Translations under genes and position numbers: made by a program
The notes under the pieces: model-generated
Seen by the model: only the letters and a program-made list of their open reading frames with translations
Told to the model about the DNA's origin: nothing
The model's database searches: none
Origin: an uncultured Oscillospiraceae bacterium
GTDB taxonomy: Bacteria; Bacillota; Clostridia; Oscillospirales; Acutalibacteraceae
Reading direction: 5' to 3'
Assembly (NCBI GenBank): GCA_900555705.1
Contig: USLV01000081.1
Span: 1-6,449 of the forward strand
Length of the DNA stretch: 6,449 nucleotides
Part shown: one piece after another, positions 5,477 to 6,449 of the stretch
Position numbering within the stretch: the stretch's first letter is position 1
Layout of the letters: the number at the start of each line of letters is the position of its first letter

Positions 5477-6449
5477 TCAGTTTGAACTCAGCAGAAGCGG
5501 CTCTTCGACGGCGATATCCTCCACACAGTCATAGCGGACGGTCAGGATGTAGCAGCCGTCCTCGAGCCGGACTTCCTCGTGCCTTCCTGTGATCTCGGCT
5601 TTTTCGAGTGTCTCCCGCTCCTGCCGCGCGATCTCCTCCGCCGCGAGCGTCGCCGCCTCCTCTTCGGTATAGGTGACGGTCTGGTCCGCGAGGCAGGTAT
5701 AGCGCCGCAGACGCAGGCCAACCGGGAGCGGAACGCCGCCGATGGTGACCGGGCAGTCCGCCTCCTCGAGCAGGATGTCCGCCGGGACTTCGCCGCTTGT
5801 ATAGAGCGGAATGAAAAACTGGAAGAACTGGAGAGTTGGCTGGAGAATCTCCCGGCCGGTTGGGCGTTTCTCTACCTGTGTCAGCGGGATGCGTGCTTCC
5901 AGTGTGTGTGTGGTCTGGGCGAAGATGCGTCCCTCCGCGCGGCGGAGCAACGTGCCGCCCTCGCCGGTATCGACGATGCCGCTGATCAGCAGCGAGCCCT
6001 CCGCGACTGCGTCTCCCGGCTGCACCATCGCCTGGCCGCCTACCGCCTCCACCTTCACGATTAACCCGTCCCGGCGTGCTTTGATATTGGAGGGGGCGGT
6101 TGGTTCCGGCTTCGGGGCGTCTTTGTCCCATTCGGTGATGTCGATGTTGGCGATGCTGCCCTCGAGGTTGACCGCGAGCCAGGAGACATCCTCGAGCTCC
6201 CGCAGCGCCTGTAGCTGGATCGCTGTCAGATCGAGCGCATTGCGTTTTCCACCGATCCGGACACCTGCCGATTCCATCGTCGACAAAATGGCGGCACGAT
6301 CGGCGGTTTCGAGACCGTTGATCCGAATGACCCAGATCCGGCCCGTCAGCCCCTGCAGCAGCAGGAAATAGACAGCGAGACCGGCCGCGATGCCCCAGCG
6401 GGCGTGGTAGCGGCGCAGAAAAAAGGGAACGCCGTGGCGTTCCCGGATC
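5477..6449 (-). CDS. yqfD: Sporulation protein YqfD, 5'-truncated at the window edge
   Basis: YqfD is a membrane-anchored protein of the sporulation stage IV family; in B. subtilis it is made under mother-cell control, and its biochemical role is not known to me. The frame is open from the window edge (codon at 6446-6448) to the TGA at 5477-5479, giving 323 visible residues of about 400. The first visible residues (GVPFFLRRY) and a membrane segment (about 18-36, ending TGRIWVIRINGLE) match the family's layout, so roughly 80-90 N-terminal residues are missing. Further on come IKARRDGLIVKVEAVGG and VQPGDAVAEGSLLISGIVD, the conserved core with its VxxGDxVxxGxLLISG pattern. The C-terminal half resembles the family tail (LPVGLRLRRY, then a charged helical stretch). 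An internal TTG at 6284-6286 is not the start. I see no clear terminator after the stop. Confidence 0.93.
   Translation of the reverse strand, partial: IRERHGVPFFLRRYHARWGIAAGLAVYFLLLQGLTGRIWVIRINGLETADRAAILSTMESAGVRIGGKRNALDLTAIQLQALRELEDVSWLAVNLEGSIANIDITEWDKDAPKPEPTAPSNIKARRDGLIVKVEAVGGQAMVQPGDAVAEGSLLISGIVDTGEGGTLLRRAEGRIFAQTTHTLEARIPLTQVEKRPTGREILQPTLQFFQFFIPLYTSGEVPADILLEEADCPVTIGGVPLPVGLRLRRYTCLADQTVTYTEEEAATLAAEEIARQERETLEKAEITGRHEEVRLEDGCYILTVRYDCVEDIAVEEPLLLSSN

Noticed and set aside
4021..5592. Plus-strand open frame of 523 codons antisense to ybeY, phoH and the end of yqfD
   Set aside because: It spans three well-supported minus-strand genes and the AT-rich promoter region, has no recognisable motifs and no convincing ribosome binding site. 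It is a shadow frame.

Overview
The window is a piece of a GC-rich, spore-former-type Bacillota genome. A Clostridia-like lineage is my inference from the gene families plus the high GC; I did not compute GC. Every real gene reads on the minus strand, so the biological order runs from base 6449 down to base 52: yqfD (5' end missing) | sigma-A-type promoter | phoH - ybeY - dgkA - era - yqzL-like small gene - recO - mutS2 (3' end missing). This is a version of the conserved Bacillota yqfD-phoH-ybeY-dgkA-era-yqzL-recO cluster. It lacks pgpH/yqfF (between phoH and ybeY in Bacillus subtilis) and cdd (between dgkA and era), and mutS2 follows recO.

The first 51 bases are not genomic. They are an Illumina Nextera i5 adapter with an 8-base index, ending in the 19-bp Tn5 mosaic end. 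The genomic sequence therefore starts at base 52, and mutS2 is cut there by library preparation rather than by a biological event.

Region by region: 52-1388 is mutS2, reading through the core and most of the ATPase domain up to the ATTHY motif. 1389-1443 is a short gap with a strong hairpin. 1444-2190 is recO. 2135-2305 is a 56-codon yqzL-like gene whose end overlaps recO and carries its ribosome binding site. 2306-2395 is a 90-bp gap with a weak hairpin after era. 2396-3301 is era, 3322-3798 dgkA, 3795-4304 ybeY and 4279-5280 phoH. 5281-5476 is an AT-rich intergenic region with a good promoter for the phoH operon. 5477-6449 is yqfD without its N-terminus.

The genes form a housekeeping set: ribosome and 16S/30S maturation (YbeY, Era, probably PhoH), membrane lipid or undecaprenol phosphorylation (DgkA), recombination and repair (RecO), and either recombination control or rescue of collided ribosomes (MutS2). 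A sporulation protein (YqfD) lies just upstream. Tight spacing and overlaps (ATGA between ybeY and dgkA, 26 bp between phoH and ybeY, 56 bp between the small gene and recO) point to co-transcription and translational coupling.

I looked for an undescribed system and did not find one. There is no phage, transposase, CRISPR, toxin or defence gene here. The points worth attention are the adapter, the overlapping small gene, the contracted operon, and the intergenic signals.
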